Shown here: one piece after another, positions 18,541-30,408 of the stretch
Layout: the number at the start of each line of letters is the position of its first letter
How positions within the stretch are numbered: the first letter of the stretch is position 1
DNA from: Trichoplax sp. H2
Taxonomy: Eukaryota; Placozoa; Uniplacotomia; Trichoplacea
Assembly: GCA_003344405.1 (NCBI GenBank)
Contig: NOWV01000377.1
Span: forward strand, 1-31,310
Length of the DNA: 31,310 nt
Direction of reading: 5' to 3'
Program-made: the position numbers and the translations under genes
The notes under the pieces: model-generated
The model's input: only the letters and a program-made list of their open reading frames with translations
The model's database searches: none
Told to the model about the DNA's origin: nothing

Positions 18541-20386
18541 CTATATTGTAGCAGATAAGATACGTCAAATTAGTTCCGATATTAAAGACCTAATGAACTA
18601 TGATATTATTTATTTACATTAACCATATGATCATAGCAGGATATCACATCTTACAAATTTGTAATAAAAAATATTGCAGAGCCTTTAAAAAATGACTAAA
18701 ATAAAAGTAAACTCATTATTAATCTTGCTATGTAACGGATTCATTGTAATAACTGTCACATACTCAATTGTTACCACACACTACTAGCAGAACAATACAA
18801 CCTTTTTATTGAAATTTTTAAAGAAATTCTTATAGCTTTTTTACAATTCCATCAGATTTATTAAGTTGCTGATATGGTGACATTTTAACCGGTACACTTG
18901 GTTACCTGCAAGAGAACTATAGTGCTCATAGTTAATATTCAGATTAATTTTTCAAGTTACGTTCATGATCTGATGGCAAATATCGGAAATAAAGCTGGTA
19001 TATTAGCTAACTATTAATATATGAAGAAAAGCTAAGCTGATCAAAATTTAGAAGCTTAAATACAGGTGATAATCATCATCTCGAAAGCCCCTATTAAAAG
19101 TTCGCAGCTTACACTAGGCCTAAGAATGACGATATTTCTAATATCGTCTTCTTAGCTCTTTGAAATGAAAGCTAACTGATTGATACAGCCATGAAAATAA
19201 CTGAGATATAGATTGATAGTTTATGGTAACATTTCGCTATGAACTTCTCAAAAATAAAATGCACAACTTTAGGAATTATTGTAGTTGGAGATAAAGTAAA
19301 TCCTTACGATATCATGACGAAATAGTGAATGTTTCAAGTAGGTATTAGAAATATAGAATTTGATATAGCTCATAATCGAAACAAACTTATGCATAAAATA
19401 TCTTATTACTTCAAATGTTCGTATATGATAATTAGTCATAATAACAATATTTTTATTAAAAATATGCTGATAGTGTAATAAATATGTTTACTACGACTGA
19501 TAGTATATATAAATGGGATAGTAATCAATAAAAAGTGAAAAGAATTTCGTAATATTGTGTTATGCGATAGTGTGTGTACTTCCCAAAGATTTAAGTTACT
19601 TTACCGTATGCTGGGAAAATAGTATTGCAGATTAAAGGAAAATTTACTAGAAGTACCAGTATTATTTCTTGTGTCGCAAGAGTAGTTGTGGCACTGATAT
19701 AATTAGGCAATACATTCGAAATTTTAGTATACTAAGTTATAAACTGATTATTTGTACAAAAGGTAAACATGCTGAAAATAATATATCATAGCGAAAAAAA
19801 GCGTGTTGTACATTAATAAATAGTAAAATTAGTTTCAGATACTGTAAAGCAGAGTAGGTGAGAAATTTGGATAGCCATAAAAATATGGATTCTGTATAAT
19901 GCGAGTCTCTCTTGAATTTGATCTGGCGCTTTATGTTTAAGTTTTATTATGATTTTACCTCTACGATTGCAATAAGCAAAAAAATATGAAAGTATCTCGG
20001 ATGGGACTTAATTTTATTTTATCTTGATTTACTAAGTACGTTGTTGTATAGTGATTAAAAATTAATTTCTAATATTACTTATGCCAAGCTGCGGATGAGG
20101 ATTACATTACGTCATTCACGTACATGTACCGGTATGAAATTGGCTTCAATCTATTTAATATGGTTTTACTTACTCGTTAGGTAACTTACGAAACCCATAG
20201 CAATATTATAGTGTTTTACTAGTACTATCTAGATTTGGTAGAGCGAAACTAAGATTAGTTCTCATGACTGTATGATAAGAAATTATTAATACTCAGCAGC
20301 TTTTTTATTAGTATAGGTTGTATTGAAATTCTAATGGAACATCAATCAGCTCTATAGATATTCTCCAAAAAAAGGAATTTACTTAC
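18541..20386. other. Large intron of copy C, divergent from copy A after ~18730
   Basis: From about 18732 (TGTAACGG) the sequence no longer matches copy A, so it probably holds an insertion. A splice-like signal at 19107 gives a partial LRR-like reading (EISSFLGL) but no complete exon. No other gene was seen. Confidence 0.45.
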
Positions 20387-20458
20387 AGGCTGATACGACT
20401 GCTCAATGTGGCAAATGAACCATTTTTAATAGTATGAATTCTATTACCAGCCAGGTCT
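20387..20458 (-). CDS. LRR exon, probably 5' part of copy C
   Basis: A 72-nt exon, acceptor TTAGAG-side at 20459-20460, donor GTAAGT. It reads DLAGNRIHTIKNGSFATL then SSRIS, a canonical LRR. Its ending CT joins with the C of exon 18469-18540 as CTC (Leu). It lies between copy C and the stop of receptor D, so it belongs to copy C. Confidence 0.78.
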
Positions 20459-20704
20459 CTAATTAATGATATTAGGTCTCTGAGATAAATATTAAGACTA
20501 TTTACGTTTACTTCTGTAAATATTATTAAATATTGTTAGCTGACAGGCTATATAATTATAGACAGACATAGCAATGAACACATTCCAACTCACATTCCTA
20601 TTTGATAATTTCAATTTATGAAATGAGTTTAATAGACGTAGTAACGATCAATGATCATTAACTACTCCTTCAATTAAAGTATAAGTATTCATCTTAAGAC
20701 TTAC

Positions 20705-20776
20705 AATGCTTGCAGGTTGTTAAGGTTGTTGAAGAAGCTAGGCTGTATGGTTGAAATATTATTGTCCGAAAGAAGT
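20705..20776 (-). CDS. LRR exon, most upstream one seen for copy C
   Basis: A 72-nt exon, acceptor CATAG, donor GTAAGT, reading LLSDNNISTIQPSFFNNL then NNLQA. It joins 20387-20458 as TT|A (Leu). A signal-peptide exon should lie between here and about 21890 but was not recognised. Confidence 0.82.
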
Positions 20777-21891
20777 CTATGGAAAAAATAAACGAGTATA
20801 ATGATAACGTTATTGTTATAGATTGTGACGGAGTACAGACTTCGTAAATTAATTGTAACGTTAGTTTTAGTAATTAGTAATTAAGATTTTATTAATTGTT
20901 AAGAACCTTTATTTAGTTCTATTAAATTTACTGTAGCAGTATCAAGATAATCCTTGCTTATTAATAGCTTAAAAGATACAAATAAAGCTATCTCACTAAG
21001 ACATTTCCTCTAAATTTAGGAATTGTACTTTGGAGCTTAACAACTTTGGAGGTAATAGATGCAATCTAGTTAAGCTGGTTGGCAATTACTATTTTAGTCT
21101 ATCTAATCCTAAATTAAGGATTTCAACTGTTAATTACTAAAATTACAATTAAGGAGAGCGAAACTTATTTCTGAGATATAAACATGTATAGAACGTAACA
21201 TAGAAAATAAAATATACGATACGAAGATTACTTTTGTGGCACCCTTACGTAATAGAATCTGAAGACTAACTCGAAATATCGCATATACTAAAATCTTAGT
21301 CATGTTATACTATCGTATCCATTAAAACAAGCCATAATCAAATGCAAAGATCCAATAATTATTGGATACAAAAAGCCATTTTTGTTTTATCCTGCATGAG
21401 TTTTGTGATGGAAGGTTCGAAGAGTCTGCAGACGTGGACTCCTTACGCATTTCACAATAATGATACTAAGGGTTATTCGAAAATGAGATATTTATTGTAG
21501 ATAACAACTACGTACAGTGTGGTAGTTACTAGTAGATCAGCGTGTAAGCTGTTGTGAAGTAACGTGTATAGATAATAACACTAACAAGTGCAACTGAACA
21601 AATCTGAGGCAGAAATCATCAGTATTAATAGTTTTAGAGGGAGAACATATGCAGAGAATAGGATCGTAGAATTAGATACATCATATACCATAAACAGGCT
21701 ATATAACAGTAAATTATTGTAGGAAATAGCGAAGGCTGTAGATACTATAAATAACTAAACATGACCAGCCATATTTGAGCATAGTTGAAATAGACTGTAA
21801 AGGTATCTATATTCGGAACATAACAAAATGTCTATATTTAAGAACATATCTAAAGACTACTGTGAAAAATAAATATACTACAAATATGATA
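20777..21891. other. Spacer between copy C LRR exons and receptor D stop
   Basis: It should contain the first exon of copy C and the 3' UTR of receptor D; neither could be placed. A hairpin-prone AGAGTCTGCAGACGTGGACT segment lies near 21421-21440. Confidence 0.4.
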
Positions 21892-23062
21892 TTAAAATGT
21901 AAATGTAAGCTGAGTATTAGAGCATTCTTTATCGGCGTTAGATTTTTCGTGATGATGATCCAGATCGTCCATATTTTTCTCCAGCTTTATTTGCTTACGT
22001 CTTTTTGTTGTCCTCTTTTTCCTAATTGTGTAGGTTGCACCAGTCGCTGGACGAATAAATAATCCTTTGATTACGGCCGCACTTGTTAAGGTATACAAGT
22101 ATGGATTAAGAGCAGAATTTATAGGTAATGCAAATATACCAATAAATTGTAGTGTGATAACGTCAACACCATCACTAGATGCGAAACCAGCAATATTCAC
22201 GATATAATAAGGTACCCAACTAATTAAATCAGTTATTAATATGATAAATAGACGCAATGCAATCATTTTATCTTTTCTAGCTTTTGCTTTTCGATTAGTT
22301 GCTTGTGTAACAGCTTTACCAGTATCGCGAATGTAGATAAACAATCTAATATAAAGTGAGCATGTAATAATCCAAGCAATAATTGTAGAAACGATATAGG
22401 CTATCATCCAGACTCTGTAGTCAGGGTTCTCATAATTGCTTGGCATACACATACTGTTAAAGGTGTATAATCGTTTGTTACCAGGCTGATTGATACTAAA
22501 TAATGACGGTATGAGTGCAAATGTAAATCCTCCTAGCCATATTATACCAATAATCAGCCGAGAATAGAAACGGCTTAACTTTTTTCCTTCGAGCGCATAA
22601 ACGATTGTGATGAACCGATCGATGCTGATTACTACCATTAAAAATACAGACACTATGCTAGATGTAGTCATAAGAGTACAAGATACTGCACAGAGGGGAT
22701 GTCGTAGCCACTTCTCAGATCGTATGCCATACAGACCTTGATTGCTATAAACTAAATTAGCAAATCCTATGATAAATAAATAGATTGACATGATAAAATC
22801 TGATATTGCTAAATTATTGATTAAGAATAGGTTGACTTTGTCGGCTTTATTTTTTTTTTTAGCCCGAATAATGCGGAGGTTGCGTACAATAACGAAAATG
22901 TTACCCAAAAAAGCCAGAATGCCAACAATCCAGATGAAGAATTGTAATGAAATATGAGCAAGAAGATGCTGACAAGATGATAAAGTATCAGATATCATTG
23001 ATGGTTTACAGGATAGTATTTTAGCAGGTATGATGCAACAAAAGTAAGGACGATTGGTTAAT
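21892..23062 (-). CDS. Receptor D, hinge plus seven-transmembrane exon
   Basis: A single exon from 23062 (acceptor AACAG with a pyrimidine-rich tract) to the stop at 21892-21894. It begins LTNRPYFCC and a hinge with CCIIPAKILSCKPS. Numbering from Met at 22998: TM1 with N33 in FLGNIF; TM2 LAISD (D67); C103/C107 and C184 as disulfide candidates; D127-R128-F129 in place of DRY; TM4 W154; TM6 DLISWVPYY (W261, P263); TM7 LPINSALNPYLY (N298-P299-x-x-Y302). The SALNP and DLISW segments are characteristic of relaxin/LGR receptors. The tail is strongly basic, then has HHH and ends LTFTF. The in-exon Met at 22998 is not the gene start; the upstream LRR exons join in frame as AT|A (Ile). Confidence 0.93.
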
Positions 23063-23172
23063 CTGTTAAGATATTGAAAAGTAAAACAAACAGCTTGCTT
23101 AACCTCTGAAGTTGAAGCAAATACACCGATTGAAAGTAAGATAGTTGGTTGAATATTGTTACTTTTACTTAC

Positions 23173-23244
23173 ATTTCCACTAACTTAGATGGGCCATAAA
23201 ATGACTCCCGAGATACTTCGCCTAACCAATTCTTTCGTAAATCT
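23173..23244 (-). CDS. Receptor D LRR exon 20 (last before 7TM)
   Basis: 72 nt, acceptor ATTAG, donor GTAAGT, reading DLRKNWLGEVSRESFYGP then SKLVE. The SRESF core is shared with copies A and C at the same position. Confidence 0.88.
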
Positions 23245-23760
23245 CTAATTTTTATAGATTTTAAACATAAATTAAAACTAAAATAAATGGAAAATATCAT
23301 AAAAAAAATGTAGAAATATTTTCACAATATGTATACCAACTGCTTTCTAACTCATGTCAATAAAACCTTATATTAAAATCAAATGAGTATTTATGTTTAT
23401 TACAAAATACTGTGCGCTATGGTAATCATTCAACTATATCTACGCTGAATCGTTATAAATATTATTTTAACATAGAATGCAAGTAGCTTTAGATAAAATG
23501 GCCTGGCTAATCTTCGCTAGCATGTATAATGAATTCCTATCATAATTTAGAATTTAGTTTTCTCTTTGTGTAAATGTTTTTATCGAAACGTAATAACGTA
23601 ATCAATTTGGAATAAAAGCTTTGGCGATGGTAGGATAAGCTCTAAGCTTAACCTTTCTGTTTTTGAGACTCATTTTGTGACGGTATCGCTATCTATCTAA
23701 TACCAATAACTGTATAGAAGGTTCACACTACTCCCATTTGGTATAAGATATAGCGAATTG
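23245..23760. other. Intron sequence of receptor D
   Basis: No exon was found. It leads to the solo LTR at 23766. Confidence 0.6.
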
Positions 23761-23765
23761 TACAC

Positions 23766-24353
23766 TGTCACGGTACGCCGTTACTAATTAAGTAACTGTA
23801 AATTAATGAATGCTTATGAATAGATAAGATAAGGTTATGTGCTATGTTTTAATGCGCTTGTAGCTGATAATAGGATGGTAGAAGTGAGATAAAAATAGAA
23901 GTTGTTAGCAGTTAATTTACTGTAGGTTTATAAGGTGTGTTAATCTCTAAAAATTGAGCTGTATATGGACGAAGGTTAAGCGTCTTAACACCTGATAGCT
24001 TGTAGCTATCTAAGTCTGAGAATATCGACATGTATATTTAGTAATGGTATTATACTAATTAATGTAACTTGTAAAGCATGAATTCTCACTCGTTAATATT
24101 GGAATTCACTGTAGAAACCTATTTAAGCGCGTGTGTTTGTAGAATAAAGAAAGTAATTGCTCAAGAAACGGCAAGACTCATATCGTGAAGAATAGTGTAA
24201 TAATTAGTCAGTTGTCTGTGGAGATCAGCCGAGAAATCGAGTTCTCAAATACTTCTCTCATAGAAACTGAAAGTACTGGGAGAAATAGCCCAAGTTTTAA
24301 GTAACTACACTAGAGTTCTTTACTTTCCTTTGCCACAAGTGAGGGTTGTGACA
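23766..24353 (+). mobile_element. Solo LTR in receptor D intron
   Basis: A 588-bp element, TGTCACGGTACG... to ...GGTTGTGACA, with a perfect duplication TACAC (23761-23765, 24354-24358). It has a TATTTAAG motif (about 24121) and AATAAAG (about 24142). It is antisense to the receptor and a diverged member of the family. Confidence 0.8.
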
Positions 24354-24358
24354 TACAC

Positions 24359-24988
24359 ACATTCATTTAATGTTTGAGTAAAACCAACTGCTCTTACTCT
24401 CCGTATTATTTGAATAATGATCGTGTAAGTGCCTGTACTATTCATAATTGCGGCGTATAATAGTTGTAAGATTGTAGAATAGCGAAAAAATCAGTGAACG
24501 TAGCACTATTCATAATTTTCACTCATAATTTAAGAAGTATGATTGAACTTGTATGAAATTTTGTGTATACTTACGTGATATAATTTTATTACCAGCATAA
24601 ATTGTTTGCTACATGATTGTGTAAGTAATAATTTCTAGTACTTGAGCGTTTGTAGAGTACTAAATTCAGTGCATATCGAAGTAAAGGAAAATCACACGAC
24701 GGTATTAAATGTACAGTAGATGCGCGCTAAAACTGACGAATATATGAATATACATTCAAGAATCATGTGCTGTAGAGTCTAGTTACTACAGTATGTTATA
24801 CGATAATTACCTAATCAAAATATCTGAATTTATTTGCGTCTTAATATTATAACGTAAATTCGACAGTCCATTCACAAATGCAATAAATGTTGAAGCTTCT
24901 TTTCGTAATCATAATAATTATTTTATGGTATCATTTGAGCAGCGTCAGTAGCAAAATTAGATTTTAAATTTTCTTTTCCCGTACTTAC
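24359..24988. other. Rest of the receptor D intron
   Basis: A GTAAGT-like signal at 24570-24575 was tested in the LRR frame and gives stops, so no exon is called. Confidence 0.5.
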
Positions 24989-25060
24989 AATTTTTGCAAG
25001 CTTGATAACCCTCTAAAGCATCTTTCTTGGAGCGTGCTGATCTTATTTCTACTTGCATCG
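24989..25060 (-). CDS. Receptor D LRR exon 19
   Basis: 72 nt, acceptor CAAAG, donor GTAAGT, reading DASRNKISTLQERCFRGL then SSLQK. Joins the next exon as TT|A (Leu). Confidence 0.87.
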
Positions 25061-25161
25061 CTTTGTTGTTGATACATGATTGCATAAGTTAGTATTGGCA
25101 ATATTCATTTAAAAAATAAATTGTAAACCAGTAATATTAAGTTCGTTACAAAAAGACTCAC

Positions 25162-25236
25162 ATTTCCCTTACATTCGGAAATAGTTTCGCAATGGCTTGA
25201 TAGCATAATTCTTCAATTATATTACCGGAGATGTTA
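25162..25236 (-). CDS. Receptor D LRR exon 18
   Basis: 75 nt, donor GTGAGT, reading NISGNIIEELCYQAIAKL then FPNVRE. Joins exon 19 as AT|C (Ile). An internal GTAAGG would give the wrong phase; the GTGAGT donor keeps phase 2 and is conserved in copy C. Confidence 0.82.
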
Positions 25237-25414
25237 CTAACGCATGCAAGTATAAATAATGATGGATTTATCGTCGTTAGTAAATCCTTACCAACATATT
25301 ACAGTTATATTTTTTCAAAGAAATGAGTCTATTGCAGTGTTCCAGATTTTAAGAATTAAAATCATATCCTAAGTATCCTACATTTTCATACGATTTTACT
25401 GCACGTGTACTTAC

Positions 25415-25483
25415 AGCTTCTTCAAATTTCCATATCGAATGGATAATGAAGAATAGATCTTCTCTAATTTATTATTTGAGAGA
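25415..25483 (-). CDS. Receptor D LRR exon 17
   Basis: 69 nt, acceptor AGAAG, donor GTAAGT, reading LSNNKLEKIYSSLSIRYG then NLKK. Its counterpart in copies A and C survives only as a 48-nt remnant. Confidence 0.83.
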
Positions 25484-25921
25484 CTTCTATAATAAATATC
25501 ACAATATTGAAAATGGATAAGAAACTATAGGTATATTAGCGTTACAATCAGAATTTTAATCTGTAATTTGCATGCTTCGTGACACAGAAATTATATACGG
25601 TAAAGAGTAAGGCGGATATCTTCCTTCCTTGGTGAATGTTGTATTTATTCTATGATGCGTTATATCTTTGGTATTAAACCAATATTATTGGATTTGAGCT
25701 AATATCTCTTTTGCATCTTTTAACAATTATGGTATCGTATTGCAGCCATATATAAATGATTTAACATAAAACCGCAACATCAGTGATTATTATAACCCCG
25801 TAAAGTTGCTATAAAATATTAAACCTAAACATTTCCGTCATGGCAAGGATCCTCTATATGTATTAAAATACTTGTAATATTTTGCATTAATTAATAAAGA
25901 CTTTAAATTTAATTATCTTAC
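25484..25921. other. Intron of receptor D, no exon seen
   Basis: 438 nt, AT-rich. A TTAC signal at 25548 was tested and rejected. Confidence 0.6.
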
Positions 25922-25999
25922 AAATCCGTTAATATGTTTTCATCCCTGCTAGAGATGTCGACCATATCAAATTCACATATGCTGTTGCCGTCCAATGAT
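25922..25999 (-). CDS. Receptor D LRR exon 16
   Basis: 78 nt, acceptor AACAG, donor GTAAGA, reading SLDGNSICEFDMVDISSRDE then NILTD. A longer, less canonical repeat; joins exon 17 as TT|T (Phe). Confidence 0.75.
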
Positions 26000-26110
26000 C
26001 TGTTATTAATTAAAGGCTTAAATTAAATGAATATAAAAGTTCGTAATGTATTTTAGGTTTACAGTCACAATTCTAACTTGAAAGCTGCAGTATTAAAATA
26101 ATAAACTTAC

Positions 26111-26179
26111 AAAATTCTAAGGGAATCAAATGCAAACGCTTTTTGGGGAATGGATGAAATATTGCATTTATTTAAATGG
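26111..26179 (-). CDS. Receptor D LRR exon 15
   Basis: 69 nt, acceptor TATAG, donor GTAAGT, reading HLNKCNISSIPQKAFAFD then SLRI. SIPQKAF is a textbook LRR core. Confidence 0.87.
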
Positions 26180-26411
26180 CTATAAAGGACGATAAAATAA
26201 GAATAAAAGGTGATCAGTAATTTTCGATGAGAATTCTGTGATTATTAGTCGCAACTGTAATCCTACTGTAATATTCAGACAGCTTAATATCTATTTTAAG
26301 GCACATCTAGCAGAATTCTATTACTGTAGGTGCTTAACAAAAATCTTTATAAATCTTGTTGAATACAAATTTATTTTCATTTTAAAATTATGCTAGAATA
26401 AAATAGGTAAC

Positions 26412-27027
26412 TGTTACGGAGCTTGATGCCCCTAGCGTATAATTAGTAGTCAATTTACGATAGTAGAATAACTGTATTGATATACTGTCGTGTGATTAAT
26501 AATATTATTAGAGATTGTCGTGTTGTAGACAACAGTCCTTAACTGTTGATTATTATTATTGTTATTTAATTAATCATTAATTAATTATGCCGAAGTAGGC
26601 AATAGAACTAATGGTGCGATTGCACCATAAATGTGTGATAAATAATTGAACTTGCTAATTAATATTAATTAGTGACAAGTATTAATTAAAACTCGGTCTA
26701 GTCTATAGTAAGCCTGTATTACACATTATATAATTTAACGTGAAAGATTAGCACTGGGGTTATTTGTGTGACATATGAAATTGTATATAAGCTTGATTAT
26801 TAATTTTGAATCTCAATTCCACTAAGGCTAACATAGAGTACACTGATACTAACGTAAAAGGGCTAGTAATAAATATATTTATTAACCTAAACCTATCGTT
26901 TGACTCGATTAGTATAGTATAGGAATGAGATAGTTTTCCCTTACTGAGGATCTCGGGAGTTGGTCGGAGAATCATAAGAGTAGAGATAGACTAGATTAGG
27001 TACGATCACGAAAGTTGTCTTGTGACA
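26412..27027 (+). mobile_element. Solo LTR in receptor D intron, sister of 12252-12871
   Basis: A 616-bp element, TGTTACGGAGC... to ...GTCTTGTGACA. Flanks are GTAAC (26407-26411) and GTAAG (27028-27032), a 4-of-5 match expected for an older duplication. High similarity to 12252-12871 throughout, but the strong hairpin there is degraded here. It is antisense to the receptor. Confidence 0.8.
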
Positions 27028-27032
27028 GTAAG

Positions 27033-27481
27033 AAACAGTCTTCTAATCAAAGGGTAAAAGCTCAAGCATAATTTTGCAAACAGAGCTTCCGGTGACTTCA
27101 ATCTAGTTAAGAGAATTATCATTTAACGTACATTAAAATCCCTTAGTAGTATTACGCTACTGTCAATATTGTAAAGCATAAATCGTATGATCTTATCAAC
27201 AAATGTGTACTTTTGAGTGGCGATACATGTTAATATAAGGCACTAATGTACTTAGAAAGTCTCTACATATAAGTTTTTATTTAGCCTATTATTATAAAAT
27301 TTAGTAGAATTAATGATATTTATGAAATCTAAATTAGGAATAGTAATAACAAAAATAAGATGTTCTTGTAGAAAGTTTTTTTTAATGCTCTGCAATTTAT
27401 AGCCTTTAGCGTAACAATGAATAGTTTAAGAAAAGTAATTTTTATTTCTGACTTATACTTACTCTTAGTTCAACTACTTAC
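27033..27481. other. Intron of receptor D, no exon seen
   Basis: AT-rich sequence between the LTR and LRR exon 14. No LRR-frame exon was found. Confidence 0.6.
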
Positions 27482-27562
27482 ATCCCTACTAGGAATGGTC
27501 CAACAAGGTCAGATAAATCTTTCATGAGGGTGTCTAATGTTATTGGATTTTCACTAACATCT
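27482..27562 (-). CDS. Receptor D LRR exon 14
   Basis: 81 nt, acceptor TATAG, donor GTAAGT, reading DVSENPITLDTLMKDLSDLV then GPFLVG. It is longer than most repeats and joins exon 15 as AT|C (Ile). Confidence 0.75.
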
Positions 27563-28164
27563 CTATACATTCAAGAAAGTATGGAAAAATCAAGAGCGCT
27601 TTTCAAAGACAGTACATCTTTGTAGATAAATATAGATGATAGAGAATTTATAAGTGAAACTGACCAAATCTTCTATTTTAAATAAATAATATTATAACGC
27701 CTATATTACATGTTTTAAACTATTACAAATATTAGTGTTCGTAGGTTCAAAAGCATATTGACGTACAATTTCAGGTTAGTTATAGCTACCATTTCTTTAA
27801 TATCTGCATTCCATTCATTTCCTGCTAATTTCCTATTAAATAATCATTCAGGCAATTGTAAATTAATTTTCTGTGAATGCTCTTACTCCAGCCGCGATTA
27901 TAATATTTGCAAAGGGTTTACTGTTTAATAATAGAATAGACAAGTTTAAAATCTTATTATTATCGTGATATTGTGTTATAGCTTACAAGTCATTTATTAA
28001 GTTCAATTTGTCTAGAAAATCTTTCTTCATATCTATTCCGTTCGCTATCAGTCTCGTGTAGCTCATGTCACTAGTCAGCAAATGCAAAATAGCTAATTAG
28101 TTCCGAAGGTATATTAAATAAAGATTTAAGTGACTTGAATCACAAATTTCAATCAGCAACTTAC
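27563..28164. other. Longest plain intron of receptor D
   Basis: 602 nt. A CTTAC signal at 27881-27885 was tested and gives stops in the LRR frame. Confidence 0.55.
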
Positions 28165-28236
28165 ATTTTATTAATTTGGAAGAATAAACCATCACAGTCA
28201 GGATCAAACCTCTTGATATTATTATGCGCTAGTATT
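28165..28236 (-). CDS. Receptor D LRR exon 13
   Basis: 72 nt, donor GTAAGT, acceptor TTTAG, reading ILAHNNIKRFDPDCDGLF then FQINK. Joins exon 14 as AT|A (Ile). Confidence 0.82.
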
Positions 28237-28372
28237 CTAAAAGATATGAACAGATATACTGATTAATCTATTTTATACCTATTGATTCTAAATTCTTAAA
28301 AGTAAATATTTTTAAATAGTTACTAGATGTGGTATTATGCCAAGGAAATATTCGAATGAATGTGCTACTTAC

Positions 28373-28438
28373 AAAGATCTAAGTACTGGAGGTAATCCTG
28401 AGCAAGTTAGATTTGAAATTTTATTTTTTGCCAAATCT
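28373..28438 (-). CDS. Receptor D LRR exon 12
   Basis: 66 nt, donor GTAAGT, reading DLAKNKISNLTCSGLPPV then LRS. A 22-residue repeat, joined as TT|A (Leu). Confidence 0.85.
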
Positions 28439-28889
28439 CTATCATTAAAATAGACATAAAGAATTAAGAAGAAATTTCTTATGAATGGAACGGTGATGTT
28501 ATGGCATTAAACAGTATATCATGCTATATTTCAAGATTTTTATTGAAAGTATCAACAGTTTATAATAAATATTTATAGTTGGTTTATTGTTATATTAAAA
28601 TCACGAGTATAAATAGTTAGATAAATATATCAATTATTAACGATAAGATAAAGCTCTAATTATCGACTCTTTCAAGACTATTCTTTCTTAGAATGCTAAA
28701 TTCATCGCTTTCAGCCATAATGTTACCGTTACCGCTAGTATTTGATACAGTGCAACAAGCCATATTTCATAAATCATTTTTTCAGATGTTTAAATTTATT
28801 GAGTTAATTACATTGAGAATATTTTTGCAAGAATTGCAGTCTGCTAATTAGGTTATTAAAGATTCTATGGATACATATCTTATACTTAC
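28439..28889. other. Intron of receptor D, no exon seen
   Basis: 451 nt of AT-rich sequence. GTTAC signals near 28723 were rejected as donors. Confidence 0.6.
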
Positions 28890-28958
28890 AGTTTTTCAAG
28901 AAACGTCAATCCCAAATCATCTTGGACAGACAGTTTTATTTCATTATCGCTTAGATCA
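28890..28958 (-). CDS. Receptor D LRR exon 11
   Basis: 69 nt, acceptor TATAG, donor GTAAGT, reading DLSDNEIKLSVQDDLGLT then FLEK. Confidence 0.88.
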
Positions 28959-29041
28959 CTATAGAAGGAAATGCAATCTAGCTAAGTATCTAAGTGATTA
29001 ATTATACTATCGATGTACGAAACAATCGCTGTACTGCTTAC

Positions 29042-29113
29042 AGAATTCTTAAATTTCGGTATCTTGAAAACGGTTTATTTTGCAATGATTCGATTCCATT
29101 ATTACTCAAATAC
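29042..29113 (-). CDS. Receptor D LRR exon 10
   Basis: 72 nt, acceptor TTCAG, donor GTAAGC, reading YLSNNGIESLQNKPFSRY then RNLRI. The intron to exon 11 is 83 nt. Confidence 0.88.
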
Positions 29114-29180
29114 CTGAAGTTAAATTATTTAAGTTAATATAATAAGATTTTATCACCAAAATTTTCATAAGGTTTCTTAC

Positions 29181-29252
29181 AATTGGCTGAGGTAGGGCAA
29201 TGTGATGTTAAAAATTTCTGTAACTTTTTCAATACGATTGGCATTTAAGTTT
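29181..29252 (-). CDS. Receptor D LRR exon 9
   Basis: 72 nt, acceptor CCAAG, donor GTAAGA, reading NLNANRIEKVTEIFNITL then PYLSQ. The intron to exon 10 is only 67 nt. Confidence 0.86.
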
Positions 29253-29395
29253 CTTGGGTGATAAAAATACCAAGAATCAGGAATAATTTACGTTAGAATA
29301 AGCATTCCAAGAAGTAAAATCGAAAATTTTTAATTTAGCGAAAAAGATAAAATTGAGTGTGGAGAGCTATGAATTGGGTAATAAGCTCATCTTAC

Positions 29396-29464
29396 AATAT
29401 TCGTAGATTTTGTAATCCTTTTAAAATAGGGTTAACGTTCGATATTTGATTATTTTGTAGATAT
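29396..29464 (-). CDS. Receptor D LRR exon 8
   Basis: 69 nt, acceptor AATAG, donor GTAAGA, reading YLQNNQISNVNPILKGLQ then NLRI. Confidence 0.88.
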
Positions 29465-29554
29465 CTATTTTGTATATTTAACATAAGCGTATTATGAATA
29501 CTTATATTAAGCAATGAAGAACATTTTGCTGTTAATAATACGTGTATGTCTTAC

Positions 29555-29623
29555 AAGAAAGTTAATTTCGTATTCATAAAATAATTTTCACTAAGAGTGC
29601 TTATCAAGTTATCATCTAGGTAT
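29555..29623 (-). CDS. Receptor D LRR exon 7
   Basis: 69 nt, acceptor TAAAG, donor GTAAGA, reading YLDDNLISTLSENYFMNT then KLTF. Confidence 0.87.
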
Positions 29624-29830
29624 CTTTAGTAAAGAATTAATAATAATTGTTAGAAGCATGAAATCCATGTAAAAATCTTTATTATAAACCTGAAACTAGG
29701 CTAGCAAGTGAGATAGTTGCGTGTTTGCATAGCGTATTTTACTAATTATTGGTTGAAATCGAACTCAATTCATGACACTAATATTTAACTGCAATCATCT
29801 AAAATCTTGTTCTGCTAATCATTTACTTAC

Positions 29831-29902
29831 AATTCTTCGAGACTTCTTAAGTTCTTAAAGTCGTTAGAATTTACTCTGTGAATGCGATTAGATGCTAAAG
29901 AT
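29831..29902 (-). CDS. Receptor D LRR exon 6
   Basis: 72 nt, donor GTAAGT, acceptor TCTAG, reading SLASNRIHRVNSNDFKNL then RSLEE. Confidence 0.88.
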
Positions 29903-30408
29903 CTAGATATTAGAAGAAACAATCGTGCATACTCTTATGGAGCAGTAAAATCATTGGTACATTATTTTATGACCTTTATCGACGCTAAAATCAAGTTGCA
30001 GACAGCCTGATTTCAATATTACTCTTTAAATCTGTTCTGTATGAATTATAGTTAAGAATAGATAATACTCTAGGTAATAGAAAATTGTTTATCTACTTTG
30101 CTATGTGCTTTATAATACTAGCTTGTAGCAATGTTCTAATTCAGATCTTAAAGAATGTATGCTGCTATAGAGACAGGTAAAGTGCAAGTGAGTCTTATTA
30201 ATAATAATTACAATTCACGAAAGTAATAAGCCTATTGCACTCTCATTTTTAGCTTCGCTTGTACTCATGTGCAAATAAAGATCTGAAGCTATTTTTGAAT
30301 TAATTATCTTCAGGTAAATCTTAGCAAAGCTACAACTCCACATATACGCTTGCTAATACGTACGAGATATTTAATAAAAAGATCTCTGTTTAATCTTGCC
30401 ATACTTAC
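29903..30408. other. Intron of receptor D, no exon seen
   Basis: 506 nt. A weak AATTAC signal near 30207 gives no LRR frame. Confidence 0.6.

Noticed and set aside
21775-22062. Plus-strand 95-codon frame
   Set aside because: It overlaps the antisense of receptor D's C-terminal tail and has no motif of its own.
24570-24650. Possible LRR exon in receptor D intron
   Set aside because: The required frame contains two stops next to the donor.
26760-26975. Minus-strand 71-codon frame
   Set aside because: It lies inside the LTR at 26412-27027; chance opening in AT-rich sequence.
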